From: Macrothele yani
Taxonomy: Eukaryota > Arthropoda > Arachnida > Araneae > Macrothelidae
Length of the DNA: 64,000 bases
Assembly (NCBI GenBank): GCA_039090855.1
Contig: CM077023.1
Span: 82,931,127-82,995,126, forward strand
Reading direction: 5' to 3'
Every line of letters begins with the position of its first letter. Position 1 is the stretch's first letter. Positions 53,935 through 63,666 of this stretch are shown in pieces. The translations under genes were made by a program, and so were the position numbers. Below the pieces are notes generated by a model. That model made no database searches. It was not told the DNA's origin and worked only from the letters and a program-made list of their open reading frames with translations.

Positions 53935-54954
53935 TAATAGCGTATTGGTCATTCTGTGGAGCGAATGACAGCCTATACACACCGAGGCATAGACTCTAAA
54001 AGATGACGGAGAGTTTCCGGAGGTAATGCCAGCCATGCCTGGTGCAGTATTGTCCACATCTCCACCCGAGGTGACCTTCCAGGATCCATGGATCTCATGT
54101 TCAGCTCCACGGCTTTCCAGAGAGCTTCCACGGGATTTAAATCCGGGGAACCTTGGGGGCCACTGCATGGTTCCAAACTCAGATGAGTGTTCCTCAAGCC
54201 ATGCCAGGGTGTTTGCGGCCTGGTGGGGCGGCGCATTGTCCTGTGAAACAAACCATAGAGTGCAAGATGCTCGAAGGCCATGAAAGCGTGTAGGTGGTCA
54301 GTCAGCACCTGCTGGTAGCGAGCAGTGGTTAAGGATCTCTCCAGACACACTAACGGACCTAATGTACCCATGAGAAGGCTCCCCAAACCATCACAGATCC
54401 AACCTGGCACGACGAGGCCATGGCCTCATGTTGTCGACGCCAACCCTCAGCCTCCCGTCAGCTTGGTGCAGCGCTGAAAACGGGATTCATCTGACCACAC
54501 GACGCGTCGCGACTCTGCAGAGGTCTAGTTTTGATGTTCCCAGCACCAGGTGAGGCGTAATATCCGATGACGAGCAGTCAACAGTGGCACACCAGTAAGG
54601 CGTCGGCTCCCTTAGTCCAGGGTATGCAGTACGCGACGTATCGTTCGCTCTATGACGCTGCTTGGGTCGTCGACATTTAACCTGAATCGGATTTGAGCCG
54701 CCGTTTCCAAGCGATCGGTCAGTACGAGCCTGGATAGTCCACGTCGACCCCGGTCTCCGATGTCAATGTGGCCCGCCACCGCTTGCTCTCTGTGGGCTGG
54801 TACGTCCATCAATATTATACTCGCGGTACACCCTTGATACGGTAACCCTCGGAAACCCCAGGGTTCTTACCACTTGGGCGATAGAATGACCCATCTGTCT
54901 TGTGCCGACAATTCGTCCACGATGCAAGTCGCTCAGATCATCACGTTTACCCAT
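53935..54954 (-). pseudogene. Tc1-like transposase pseudogene
   Basis: Starts at 54954 with MGKRDDLSDLHRGRIVGTRQ, MGHSIAQVVRTLGF and VSRVYREYNIDG. The linker (54612-54812) has DIGDRGRRGLSRLVLTDRLE and IERTIRRVLHTLD. The catalytic half is in two frames: MPGWICDGLGSLLMGTLGPL (54410 downward) and SPDLNPVEALWKAVELNMRS (near 54110-54150, carrying the Glu). A left terminal repeat may begin at 53932 (CCTACCTAATAGCG). The right one was not found. Confidence 0.82.
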
Positions 54955-55391
54955 GTTCGTCGATTGCAATACACTGTTGGGAAGCCCTGTTGTCCACCTA
55001 TTTATCGCCTGCGTTCTGTTTGGGCACTCTGCGCGGGAGATAAGCATTTTGGTTGAACATCCGAGCTTCAATGATGAGATACAGAATTGGTCAATCTTTA
55101 TAATGACTAATTCTTATGCGTAACAGTAATGGAATCTAGAGTAGGGAGGAATAGCAAGGACTGTAACTGGGGTATGTATAATGTGGCCTTTCCCTTAGGC
55201 GCCAATTAAACGAAGGCGCCGTACGGAGTTTAAGGTAGGTTATAACCATTATTTTTTCCAGAAGTTGCCCTCAAAACTTTCGGTCACAAGCCCACGGAAA
55301 AAATAAATAGTTATTAATAACTAAGGTTTAAAATATCAGAGAAAGCTCCAGATTTCTATGTATATTTTAATATTTTCATTATTTTTATATA
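54955..55391. other. spacer
   Basis: No gene recognised. Includes the untranslated upstream part of the reverse-strand element. Confidence 0.4.
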
Positions 55392-56546
55392 CACTATATT
55401 GACAAAAGTCACCGGACACCTCTTCAAAAGCAAATAAACTGGACCTCTATGTTGTTAAGATGCGCGGTACAGCTGCAAACGGTATAAAAACAAGCCTGCA
55501 GCTGACCACGATCATATCGCACTGTGAGGATGAGTGAAAATGTCGCGGCGGAGAGAACTGAATTTGAGAAAGGAAAGATCGTTGGATGCTATATTAGTGG
55601 GTTGAACACAAGAGAAACCGAGAGACGTTTAAACATAGTCAAACAACTGTTTTGGATGTACTGAATAAGTGGAAGACACGTGACGTGCTTGAAGCAGCAA
55701 AACGTACCGGCAGACCAAAGAAAATCAGTGATAGAGGACGTCGAAGCCTCAGGAAAGTCGTTACAGCTAATCGACGGAGTACTGCACAAGACCACAGCGT
55801 ACAGGTGAGTAAAAATGCTGGAACCTCGGTATGTACACGTACCATTCGCAGAGAACTTCATTCCGTGGGTTACCGTGGTCGTGCTGCTGTTCATAAGCAT
55901 TTCATCTCTACTCGGAATGCTATTCTTCGTTTAGCATGGTGTAAAGAACATTTATCGTTGACCGTAGATCAATGGAAACGGCTCCTATGGACTGATGAAT
56001 CCAGAAACACGACCCTTCAGTCTGATGACCGTGTGTGAGTATGGCGGCAGCCGGGGGAACGCTATTTACCACAGTGTACTGTTCCTACGGTCAAGTTTGG
56101 AGCTGGCAGTGTACTCGTGTGGGGGTGTCGTGGTATGGTCCCAGGCCATTGGTTATCGTGGACAAACCCGTTAACCAGCACGTCTACCTCGATATTTTGG
56201 ACAATTATGCCCCACCAACTCTGTGGCAATACTGTTGAACCGAGCCTTGTTGGTACCTGCAGGATAATGCACCGAGCCATAAGGCAAGTTCTGTTGCGGG
56301 GGTGGTTTGAAGACAATTCCGTATCGTGTGTGGACTGGCCAGCACAGAGCCCTGATCTTAATCCTATAGAGCACATATGCGATTAATTAGGGCGCCGCAT
56401 AAAAAGTTTGGAACCAAGGCTTACTACTAAGCAACAGTTAGCGGCAGCATTATGTACTGAATGGAAGCGCATACCTATTGCTGTGTTCCAAAACCTTGTC
56501 GAAAGCATGTCTCGAAGGGTCAGTGCATGCATTAAGGCCAAAGGTG
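55392..56546 (+). mobile_element. Tc1-like element, DD34E, 3' truncated
   Basis: The left terminal repeat CACTATATTGACAAAAGTC starts at 55392 after TA. The body is the same family as 3835-5063. The match ends after AAGGCCAAAGGTGG (56546). The right terminal repeat is absent, and LINE-derived sequence follows. Confidence 0.88.
55540..56546 (+). pseudogene. Tc1-like DD34E transposase pseudogene
   Basis: Starts near 55540 (MSRRRELNLRKERSLDA frame, then shifted). The HTH and linker are open from 55652 with RRSLRKVVTANRRSTAQDHS and RGRAAVHKHFISTRNAILRL. The first catalytic block is LLWTDESRNTTLQSDDRV, where a stop follows. Later pieces give [20 protein letters not shown] (in mixed frames), [15 protein letters not shown] remnants with breaks, and [12 protein letters not shown], where the usual LW is lost. 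Multiple frameshifts. Confidence 0.82.
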
Positions 56547-57674
56547 GTTTCAGAATCGCTTTAATGTAACAAAACAGAGGAGACGAGCAACATGGAATCG
56601 TCTCAAAGGAAAAAAAAAAGAACAGGAATGATACAAACTGATAAAAGCGATTATACTGTATGTACATTGAATGAGTAATGACAAATTTATAACGTGATGC
56701 AAACAGAGCAATGCTTGAGGAAGAACAAAATGATCTCAGGAGGGTCGCCGCAGTGCGAAAGAACATCAAAATGTTAATACAGAATCTTAACTCACCGTGA
56801 GATGTAACGGACTTGGTGTAACAGCGAACCATGGGGTCACTGGCGACCACGTAGCATAGAAGGAGCTTTCACGGCATGTGGAGATGGGAGACTGATATTC
56901 CTGCTGTACCACCGTGTACAGAGTAACGGAAAGCATGGTGAAAGGAGAAGTCCCAAGTGCGCCATCTATGAAAAAGTGTCGAGGAGTGGCAGTTCGTCTC
57001 TTGCAGAAAGAGTAAGTCGGCCCTAAGAGGCGAGAGATCTTTCAGAACGAGAGCGTTAGCGAGGGGATTAGCAAACTCCCTACAATTCAGAGTGGCGACC
57101 TTAAATGGGTAAGTCCGACGTCGGATGATGAGCAGCTATGGCAGCTTTCTGGAATGTGTCGAGGCGATTGATGATACCACGACACCACAAGACGTAGTCG
57201 GGTTGCTCGGCATTATGCCGGAGGAATTTGAGGATGGAGGTTGCTTGGTCGAATACCTCGGGAAGAACTGCTTCAAACTGCTGTAAAAAGATAAGAGAAG
57301 CCTCCCTATTTGTTTTATGTGTGAGAAACTAGTAAATATCTTCAAAGGAGACAGGTTCTGCAGGAAGAGAGGCATTGGTAAGCAGAGTCGAGAAATCTTC
57401 AAACGTCGGAAGAGGACCCTTGGACTTTGAAGAGGAAAAGCTAGAACGTGACAGGGGAGATTTGGAGCCTGCAAGACGGGTGGAACGATGTGGGCGGCCA
57501 GTCGGAGAAGGTGACTTCTTCTTTTTCCTCCGGGCCTCGATACTGGTAGTAGAGCGACGTTTGCCGTGGATCGATGACACGCGAGATGTGGAATCACAGG
57601 AAAGGTCCACCTCATCGCCCGGAGCGAAAGTGCCGACGGTGAATGAAGCTTGAAGATCAGCCGTGATGTCCCCT
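56547..57674 (-). pseudogene. LINE fragment: ORF1 C-terminus and endonuclease start
   Basis: On the reverse strand, the end of a basic, Ser-rich protein (57329-57674) contains RRKKKKSPSPTGRPHRSTRL. In the same frame past a stop it reads LQQFEAVLPEVFDQATSILK and YVLWCRGIINRLDTFQKAAI, stopping at 57101. In a second frame (57103 to 56869) comes KVATLNCREFANPLANALVL, then LRADLLFLQETNCHSSTLFH and SFHHAFRYSVHGGTAGISV. This is the start of an APE-type endonuclease (TLN, LQET motifs). ORF1-ORF2 order and motifs suggest an L1/Tx1-like LINE. It is cut upstream by the LTR at 57675, and the part below 56869 is not recognisable. Confidence 0.7.
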
Positions 57675-58214
57675 TGTAACGTATACTCTATATTCACTTT
57701 CCTTTTGATTTTACTATCTCTGGTTATTTTATTTTACTATGTAAATTATCTTCCTACTGAACGGAATATTATTTCACCCCGCTGAATGAGATCTGGCAAT
57801 GAGTGTAAGTCATGACGTGGTGGTAGCTCGTATATAGGCGCGTTCATCGAAAGGTGTTGTGTGTTGTTGCGTTGTAGTTGAGGGTGGTTGGTGTTGTTGG
57901 TGGTGTGTTACGTTGCAGTGTGTTGTTATGTAGTAGTGATATATGAGTGCCTTAGTTGACCAGGAGTCATCATAATAAACAAGTTGTTCTGTAAGTTCAG
58001 TCTTTCTCAATTCTTAGTTTTGTCAGACCTCTGTCTGGCTGTTAGGTTTATGACTTTGATTACTTAATATAAATAACCAGCGTTGAGACTTTGTTTAAGT
58101 TCATAATTAACGAGTAACAACACCCTTTTGGGAATTCATTATTTTGAAGCTTAGAGCTCTATTCATTCATAATAATTAGCTTAGCAAAAAGATAAACAAA
58201 GCTAATTCATTATA
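57675..58214 (+). repeat. probable 5' LTR of Ty3/Gypsy element
   Basis: Inferred boundaries: TGTAACGTATAC at 57675 interrupts the LINE reading frame, and ATTCATTATA ends two bases before the primer-binding site. TATAAATA occurs near 58066 and could be the core promoter. The GT-rich stretch at 57840-57930 is part of the LTR. The 3' LTR is outside the window, so the boundaries are not confirmed by comparison. Confidence 0.55.
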
Positions 58215-58216
58215 AT

Positions 58217-58228
58217 TGGCGCCCGAAC
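58217..58228 (+). other. primer-binding site (tRNA-Lys type)
   Basis: TGGCGCCCGAAC, complementary to the 3' end of tRNA-Lys. It is 36 bp before the gag start codon and immediately after the presumed LTR end. Confidence 0.82.
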
Positions 58229-58263
58229 TTTTCTCGAACACGAGATCCTGACTATTATTACCC

Positions 58264-59424
58264 ATGGCTTCCTTACCTGAGACAACTGCAAATTTCCACC
58301 TTCCGGCAAGTCTCGAGGGTAATGGTGTTTGTTTGGACAATTTGTACGAAGCCTGTGGCTCTGACTTGGATATGAATAATCTACACATACCCAAGCATTC
58401 TTCACCATCTCGTAATGCACCAGCTTCTTATCACTCTGAGTCGCGGGTCGTACCTGAGGGAGTTCAATCCTCTCAGCGAAGCAGAATGCTTGCCCATTTC
58501 GTGCCGCATGCAGGAACAATTTATTTCAATGGTTTGGAGGGGTCTTTAAAGTTCCTCGAAGATCTGGAAGACCATTTTGATTTATATAATATTCCGGAAG
58601 ACTGCAAGGTCCAAATTGCCGGAACTTGCTTGAGAGATACCGCCAAGACCTGGTATCGGCAGTGGCGAGGGTCGAACCCGGATTCTCATTATGAGAATTT
58701 CCGTGCAGAATTCTTGGAGGTCTTTCCTTTCGGCCTCAGTCGAGCTAGCCTTGCTCAACAGCTGTTTTCTCGTCAGCAGGGTCCCAATGATAGCCCTGTT
58801 GCATTTGCGTTGGAAACTACACGCCTATATAATCTATGGGATCCACATGCCAGTCATGTTGACATGTTGGATACCCTCGTACAGCAGCTCGACCCATTCT
58901 TGCAAGATTTTCTTGAGGTTCGACACCCTACCACTATTCATGAATGCCTTCGCCTCATACGCACGTATGAAGAGCGACATGGCAAACATGCTGCAACTCA
59001 CCATGCTCGGGCACCCCGCGAGGCTTATTCCGAAAACCCTCAGCGGCATAATAGACAAAACTTTCAGCGCGAGCATACACACGTGCCCACCCAAGCTTCA
59101 TACGTTCCAAAACACAGAAGAGTGGCGAACCAGCAACGAGTTTCGGAGCAAGCTACGGGGTATCGTCATAATGCACAGTATGCTCGACCCCGTTCCACTC
59201 AGCAGCATTCGGAACGTTATCATGCTCAGGGCAATAATAATTTTTCTGCCCGTGCTGAGGGCAGACGTAACGAATATGAAAATGTCAACAGACACGCGGA
59301 GTTCCCGACGCAGGGTGCACGCAATTTTCCTTATCGTGAAAATTTTCCCGATACCCGGCAGGGTCGAGGTTTCCGACCACATGATAACACCACCAGAATT
59401 CCTTTAAACTTCCACAGGAAGTAG
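58264..59424 (+). CDS. gag: Gag-like protein of Ty3/Gypsy retrotransposon
   Basis: An intact 386-codon frame from the first ATG after the primer site. A capsid-type (retrotransposon gag) domain lies at about residues 85-245, with YFNGLEGSLKFLEDLEDHFD, TAKTWYRQWRGS and FRAEFLEVFP. The C-terminal 130 residues are rich in Arg, His, Gln and Asn (RHNRQNFQREHTHVP and similar) and probably bind RNA. No CCHC zinc knuckle is present. Gag would assemble cytoplasmic particles around the element RNA. The stop at 59422 follows a -1 frameshift signal that leads into pol. Confidence 0.9.
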   Translation: MASLPETTANFHLPASLEGNGVCLDNLYEACGSDLDMNNLHIPKHSSPSRNAPASYHSESRVVPEGVQSSQRSRMLAHFVPHAGTIYFNGLEGSLKFLEDLEDHFDLYNIPEDCKVQIAGTCLRDTAKTWYRQWRGSNPDSHYENFRAEFLEVFPFGLSRASLAQQLFSRQQGPNDSPVAFALETTRLYNLWDPHASHVDMLDTLVQQLDPFLQDFLEVRHPTTIHECLRLIRTYEERHGKHAATHHARAPREAYSENPQRHNRQNFQREHTHVPTQASYVPKHRRVANQQRVSEQATGYRHNAQYARPRSTQQHSERYHAQGNNNFSARAEGRRNEYENVNRHAEFPTQGARNFPYRENFPDTRQGRGFRPHDNTTRIPLNFHRK

Positions 59425-59468
59425 ACGAAGGGTCGGTCCTGCTTCCTGATACCAAACATTCGGACCCT
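59403..59468 (+). promoter_or_regulatory. -1 programmed ribosomal frameshift signal
   Basis: The heptamer TTTAAAC (59403-59409) sits in the gag frame as T TTA AAC, the canonical slippery order, five codons before the gag stop. A shift by -1 enters the pol frame exactly. After 5 nt, CAGGAAG (59415-59421) can pair with CTTCCTG (59442-59448). Inside that loop, AGGGTC (59429-59434) can pair with GACCCT (59463-59468), giving an H-type pseudoknot. Pairing was read by eye and no energies were computed. Confidence 0.75.
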
Positions 59469-61064
59469 AAAACAATATTAGTGACTGTTCAAACTCCTCA
59501 GTTGCCTGATGTATTCTTGACACTTGAAGACATTATTGTCGAGACAAAGTTCGACACTGGGTCTGAGATATCAGCCCTAAATACAAAGTTTTGCAATGAT
59601 GTTTTTTCTGCAATACATGTTCAGCCTGCAACGCAGTATTTGCGAGGTGCAAATAACGAAATCTTCAGTATTTCAGGAACTGTCACATTATCTTTAGGGC
59701 TGGGAAAAGCTCGTTTTACACATTCTTTCCTGCTTATAGACGAGCTACCCGTGAAATGTCTCATGGGTATGGACTTTATTAACAAGTTTCAAATAACTTT
59801 GAATTTTGTACAACATGTGATTTCCTTTCCGGAACCTGTCGAAATGATTCCGACGGTTCCTGTAGATATTACGAGTTTATTGTTGAGTGACCAATTGAAT
59901 GAGGGGCAACGAGACCAGCTTTCTCTCCTTTTACAGGAAAGCCCTGGTTTATTTTCGGATCAACCTGGTTTCACACAGGTGGTTTATCATGTTATTGACA
60001 CTGATGGTTCGAAACCCATTGCGACGAAACCTTACCCTTGTGCTCCACATAAAAAACAGGAAATGCAACGTCAAATTGCGGAAATGATTAAGCAAGGCAT
60101 AATCAGGGAGTCAACAAGCGCCTGGGCTGCTCCTGCCTTCTTGGTTCCAAAGAAACAACCAAATGAATTTCGTTTCGTGACAGATTTTCGCAAACTCAAC
60201 CAAGTCACAAAAACAATCAATTATCCCCTACCTGTCATGTCACATATTCTAAATGACTTGTCGTCGACCAAATGGATGTCAACTTTGGATTTGGCAAGTG
60301 GATATTGGCAGGTGGCAGTACATCCGGACTCGGTCGATAAAACAGGCTTTGTGACTCCTTTTGGGGCCTATGAATATTTACGTATGCCTTTTGGTTTAGC
60401 TTCTGCACCTGCTACTTTCCAAAAGCTTATGGACACGGTTCTCAGACCTGTCCTGGGTCCCCATGTGCATGTCTATTTGGATGATATTATTATCACATCA
60501 GAGACTTTTGACGAGCACCTTTCTCTGCTCAAACAGGTGTTCCAACTTATATACAATGCTGGCTTGACGTTAAAACCTAGTAAATGCCAGATAGCGAGGG
60601 ACGAGATTGTATATCTGGGGTTGAAAATTACTCCCCACGGCTTATTCACTGATAATGAAAAAATTAGGCCTATTGCTGACTTTCCTCGGCCTAAAACAGC
60701 AAAAGAACTATCCCGCTTTCTGGGAATGACCGGATGGTATCAGCAGTTCGTCCCCGCTTATGCTACAATATGTGAGCCATTGTATGCTTTAAAGCGTAAA
60801 TACAAGAAGTTTATTTGGACACCTGAAGCTAACGCTGCATTCGAAACACTGAAGTCTGCATTGACTCAGCCTCCGGTGTTGGCTTTCCCGGATCATTCTA
60901 AAGAATTTGATATTTATACTGATGCATCCGGAGTTGGTCTTGGTTGCGTTTTGTCACAAGCTGGGCATCCAATAGCTTTTGCGTCTCGTACTTTAGCCAA
61001 AGCTGAACGCAATTATTCAGCTACGGAACGTGAATGTCTTTGCTGTTGTGTATGCACTGAATAA
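59406..61064 (+). pseudogene. pol: Pol: protease, reverse transcriptase, RNase H start
   Basis: Open without stop from the frameshift site to 61064. The aspartic protease has FDTGSEISALN (DTG near 59550) and CLMGMDF. RT begins around 60040 with MIKQGIIRESTSAWAAPAFL and has RFVTDFRKLNQ (motif A region LDLASGYWQV), YLRMPFGLASAPATFQ and the YLDD catalytic box VYLDDIIIT (near 60475). RNase H starts at DIYTDASGVGLG (60910). All catalytic residues seen are intact. The frame is lost at a TTT run (61039-61041), where the expected frame resumes at +1. A homopolymer error could explain this. RNA would be copied to DNA inside the particle. Confidence 0.92.
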
Positions 61065-61315
61065 ATTTCAATGTTATCTTAACGAATTGACAGTTAACAT
61101 AATTACGGATCATTCTGCCCTTCAGTATTTGAATTCTGCTAAACACCTATCTCAAAGACTTATGAAGTGGGCTCTGAAGTTACAAGAGAGCAATATCAAA
61201 ATTTCGTATCAGCCAGGTAATAAGAATCAATTACCGGACGCATTATCTCGCGTTCCGATTAGTGGGGGTCCCCACCGAAACTACTCCTGGATGTCAGCCT
61301 TTACTTCTGATAGCT
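61042..61315 (+). pseudogene. pol: Pol: RNase H distal part (shifted frame)
   Basis: Continues after the first +1 shift with AVVYALNKFQCYLNELTVNI, then ITDHSALQYLN, the RNase H catalytic Asp block, and KLQESNIKISYQPGNKNQLP followed by DALSRVPI, the usual RNase H to integrase transition. At a run of five G (61264-61268) the frame shifts by +1 again. Confidence 0.9.
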
Positions 61316-62173
61316 GATATCACATCCAGAGAGCAGATAATGGCAGAATTAATAAATGATCCAGATTTTGGGGATATTTACAATTTTTTGCTTGCGGGTT
61401 CGCCCCTACCAAGTGATCCTTCTCTGGCTGGAAGGTCACAACATTTTGAAGTAATAGAGGGTCTTCTTTATTATACAAAGTCTCGGACTACTAGGGCAGA
61501 GTTTCGCCCATGTATTCCGCGAACCCTTAGAATGGCTCTTTTAAATGAATTTCATGACAAACCTCTTGCAGGCCATTTAGGTATTCGCAAGACCCGTTGT
61601 AAATTGCGGGATGTTGCCTATTGGCCTGGCATGTACCAAAGTGTGCTCGCATACGTTCAATCATGTCACTTGTGTCAGATTAATAATTATCGTAATGTAA
61701 GACCGGCCGGTCACTTGAAATCTAGTTCAAGTTCTCATGTATTTGATATTATTTCCATAGATTTATTGGGACCTTATCCTTTATCTGTTAAAAATAAAGC
61801 TCGTTATGTTTTAGTACTAACTGATAATTTTTCTAAGTGGGTTGAAGTTTTTCCCATTAAAGCCGCTACGGCTGAGATTATTTGTAATGTCTTAGTTAAT
61901 GAAGTATTTTCTAGATATGGTGCACCTAATAAAGTAGTTTCGGATAATGGTCCTCAATTTATTTCTGACATTTTTGAAAGAATGTGTGCGAGATTACACA
62001 TTAAACATAAATTCATTTCCCCATATCATCCCCAGAGTAATCCTGCAGAACGCGTTAACCGAACGCTAGTGAAAATGATTGCGACTTTCGTAATGGACCA
62101 CCATGAAAGATGGGATGACCATTTAGAACTTTTTTGCGTTCGCCCTCCGCTCGTCTGTCCACGAGTCTACTAA
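61269..62173 (+). pseudogene. pol: Pol: integrase
   Basis: Third frame. The N-terminal HHCC zinc domain has HLGIRKTRCKLRDVAYWPGM and CHLCQ. The core has IDLLGPYP (first Asp), VVSDNGPQFISDIFERM (second Asp) and SPYHPQSNPAERVNRTLVKM (Glu). The order protease-RT-RNase H-integrase is diagnostic of Ty3/Gypsy. At a run of six T (62130-62135) the frame shifts by +1. The product would insert cDNA into chromosomes in the nucleus. Confidence 0.92.
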
Positions 62174-62741
62174 AATTACTCCTGCAGAACTTTTTCTGGG
62201 TCGCAAAATTAAAACCCCTTTTGAAAATTTAACGGGGATTATCGACGAACTAAATCAGCGACCAACTCCGCAATCAGTACACATTATGGCAGAAAAAGCT
62301 CGTGTTGCAATGCTAGGAGCACAAGCGGCTCAAGCACGATATTATAATTCTAGGCGTAGGGAACCAGATCTTGTCGTTGGAGATCTCACTCTCGTGGAAA
62401 CGCACTTCCAGTCTTCTGTTTCGCATACTTTAGTGAAGAAATTTGCACCCAGCTACGAAGGTCCATATCGGGTGGCAAATGTCTTTGAAAATAATATTGT
62501 TCTGGAGAAACCGAACAACAATTTTCAATATGTACATGTTGATCAATGTCGCAAGTATCACGAACGGGATATCGATTTCATTATCAATCCTACTCAACCT
62601 TCTGTTCCACAGACTCAAGAATCTATATCTCATGTTCAACCGCCAGAAATTGTGGACGACCCACCGAACATTTTTGACGAATCACCAGTGATTTTTCCTT
62701 CACCCTCCCCCTCCAGACGAGTTTCTACAACCGCAACCTGA
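62136..62741 (+). pseudogene. pol: Pol: integrase C-terminal region
   Basis: The fourth segment, in the same frame as the first, continues FALRSSVHESTKITPAELFL then GRKIKTPFENL. An SH3-like GPY/F-type block follows (KKFAPSYEGPYRVANVFEN). The following tail is Pro-rich. A stop at 62739 is reached because of another apparent +1 base in CCCCC (62707-62711). Confidence 0.87.
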
Positions 62742-63666
62742 TTCTCCCGTGAGACCAAGGCTCGAATCGAGTTCGTCGAATACTAGTATCGTTCCTTTCC
62801 CTCCAACCATTGCCAAGACTATTGCTGCGCCGTTTCCGGCTAACTCTGCACCAACGCGGGATACTTCTTCTTTGAATACCTCATCGGAAAGTATTCCTAT
62901 AGGCAAATCCAAACATCGCCCTGCACGACCGCTGAATTACAGCAGCGACTCAGAGGCGTCGGACATTTCGGATTTGTCAGTTATGAATCCAACATTTAAT
63001 ATTCCACACCGTCCAGCACCACCAAAAGCTGGGCGCAAACGTCACTTGTCTCCCCAATCTGCTTCGCCGCAACAGCGACGAAGGCAGAAATCTTTGCATC
63101 CGCCCGGGTTTCGCCCCTGGAACCTCCGTTCAGGGCAAACAGGGCCGATGCCTGCTACTACTATCATGCCCCGTGGGCGTAAACGAAAACAAGCGATGTG
63201 GCCGGAGACACGTCCCTCCAAAAAGATACTGGAAGGACACAACGGGCCCCAGCATCAAGGGACTTCATATCCAAAGCCTGGGGGAGCCCGTTCCTATCAG
63301 CCGCAGCAGGGATTTCCGGACCGCCAGACTTCTGACGTTCCTGACCGTTCTTCGCAGCCGCAGGGATTTCCGGACCGCCAGACTTCTGACGTTCCTGACC
63401 GTTCTTCTCAGCCGCAGGGATTTCCAGACCGCCAGACTCCTGACCGTTCCTATCAGCCGCAGCAAGGATTTCCGGACCGCCAGACTTCTGACGTTCCTGA
63501 CCGTTCTTCTCAGCCGCAGGGATTTCCAGACCGCCAGATTCCTGACCGACAACAGACCGATGTTCCATTACCGTCCCGGAAGAGATCCAAGCCACCTGAT
63601 TTCCCCAGTCCCATTAGGCCTGGAAAACGTTTTCGCACTAGAATTTTTTATGCGTCCTCGAGATAA
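62712..63666 (+). pseudogene. Pol tail: basic, Pro-rich, with 18-residue repeats
   Basis: An open frame continuing from the integrase tail after the fourth +1 shift (DEFLQPQPDSPVRPRL). About 310 residues, low complexity, with basic patches such as GRKRHLSPQSASPQQRRRQK. It ends with five tandem copies of an 18-19-residue unit (63291-63549). The C-terminus is basic (RKRSKPPDFP, GKRFRTRIFYASSR). No env features: no signal peptide and no membrane segment. I infer an extension of the integrase tail, possibly chromatin- or RNA-binding. It could instead be a separate third ORF starting at 62749. Confidence 0.7.
63291..63549 (+). repeat. 54/57-bp coding tandem repeat, five units
   Basis: Units encode RSSQPQGFPDRQTSDVPD (18 residues), two of them with an extra Gln (RSYQPQQGFPDRQTSDVPD), and two shortened ones end in PD. 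All length changes are multiples of three, so the frame is preserved through the array. Confidence 0.93.

Noticed and set aside
58691..59407. Second protein overlapping gag (238 codons)
   Set aside because: Shadow frame of gag without recognisable domain; gag and the -1 signal fully explain the region.
62749..63666. Envelope gene (third ORF of an errantivirus)
   Set aside because: No signal peptide, no transmembrane segment, no furin or glycoprotein features. The sequence is low-complexity, basic and continuous with the integrase tail after a one-base shift.
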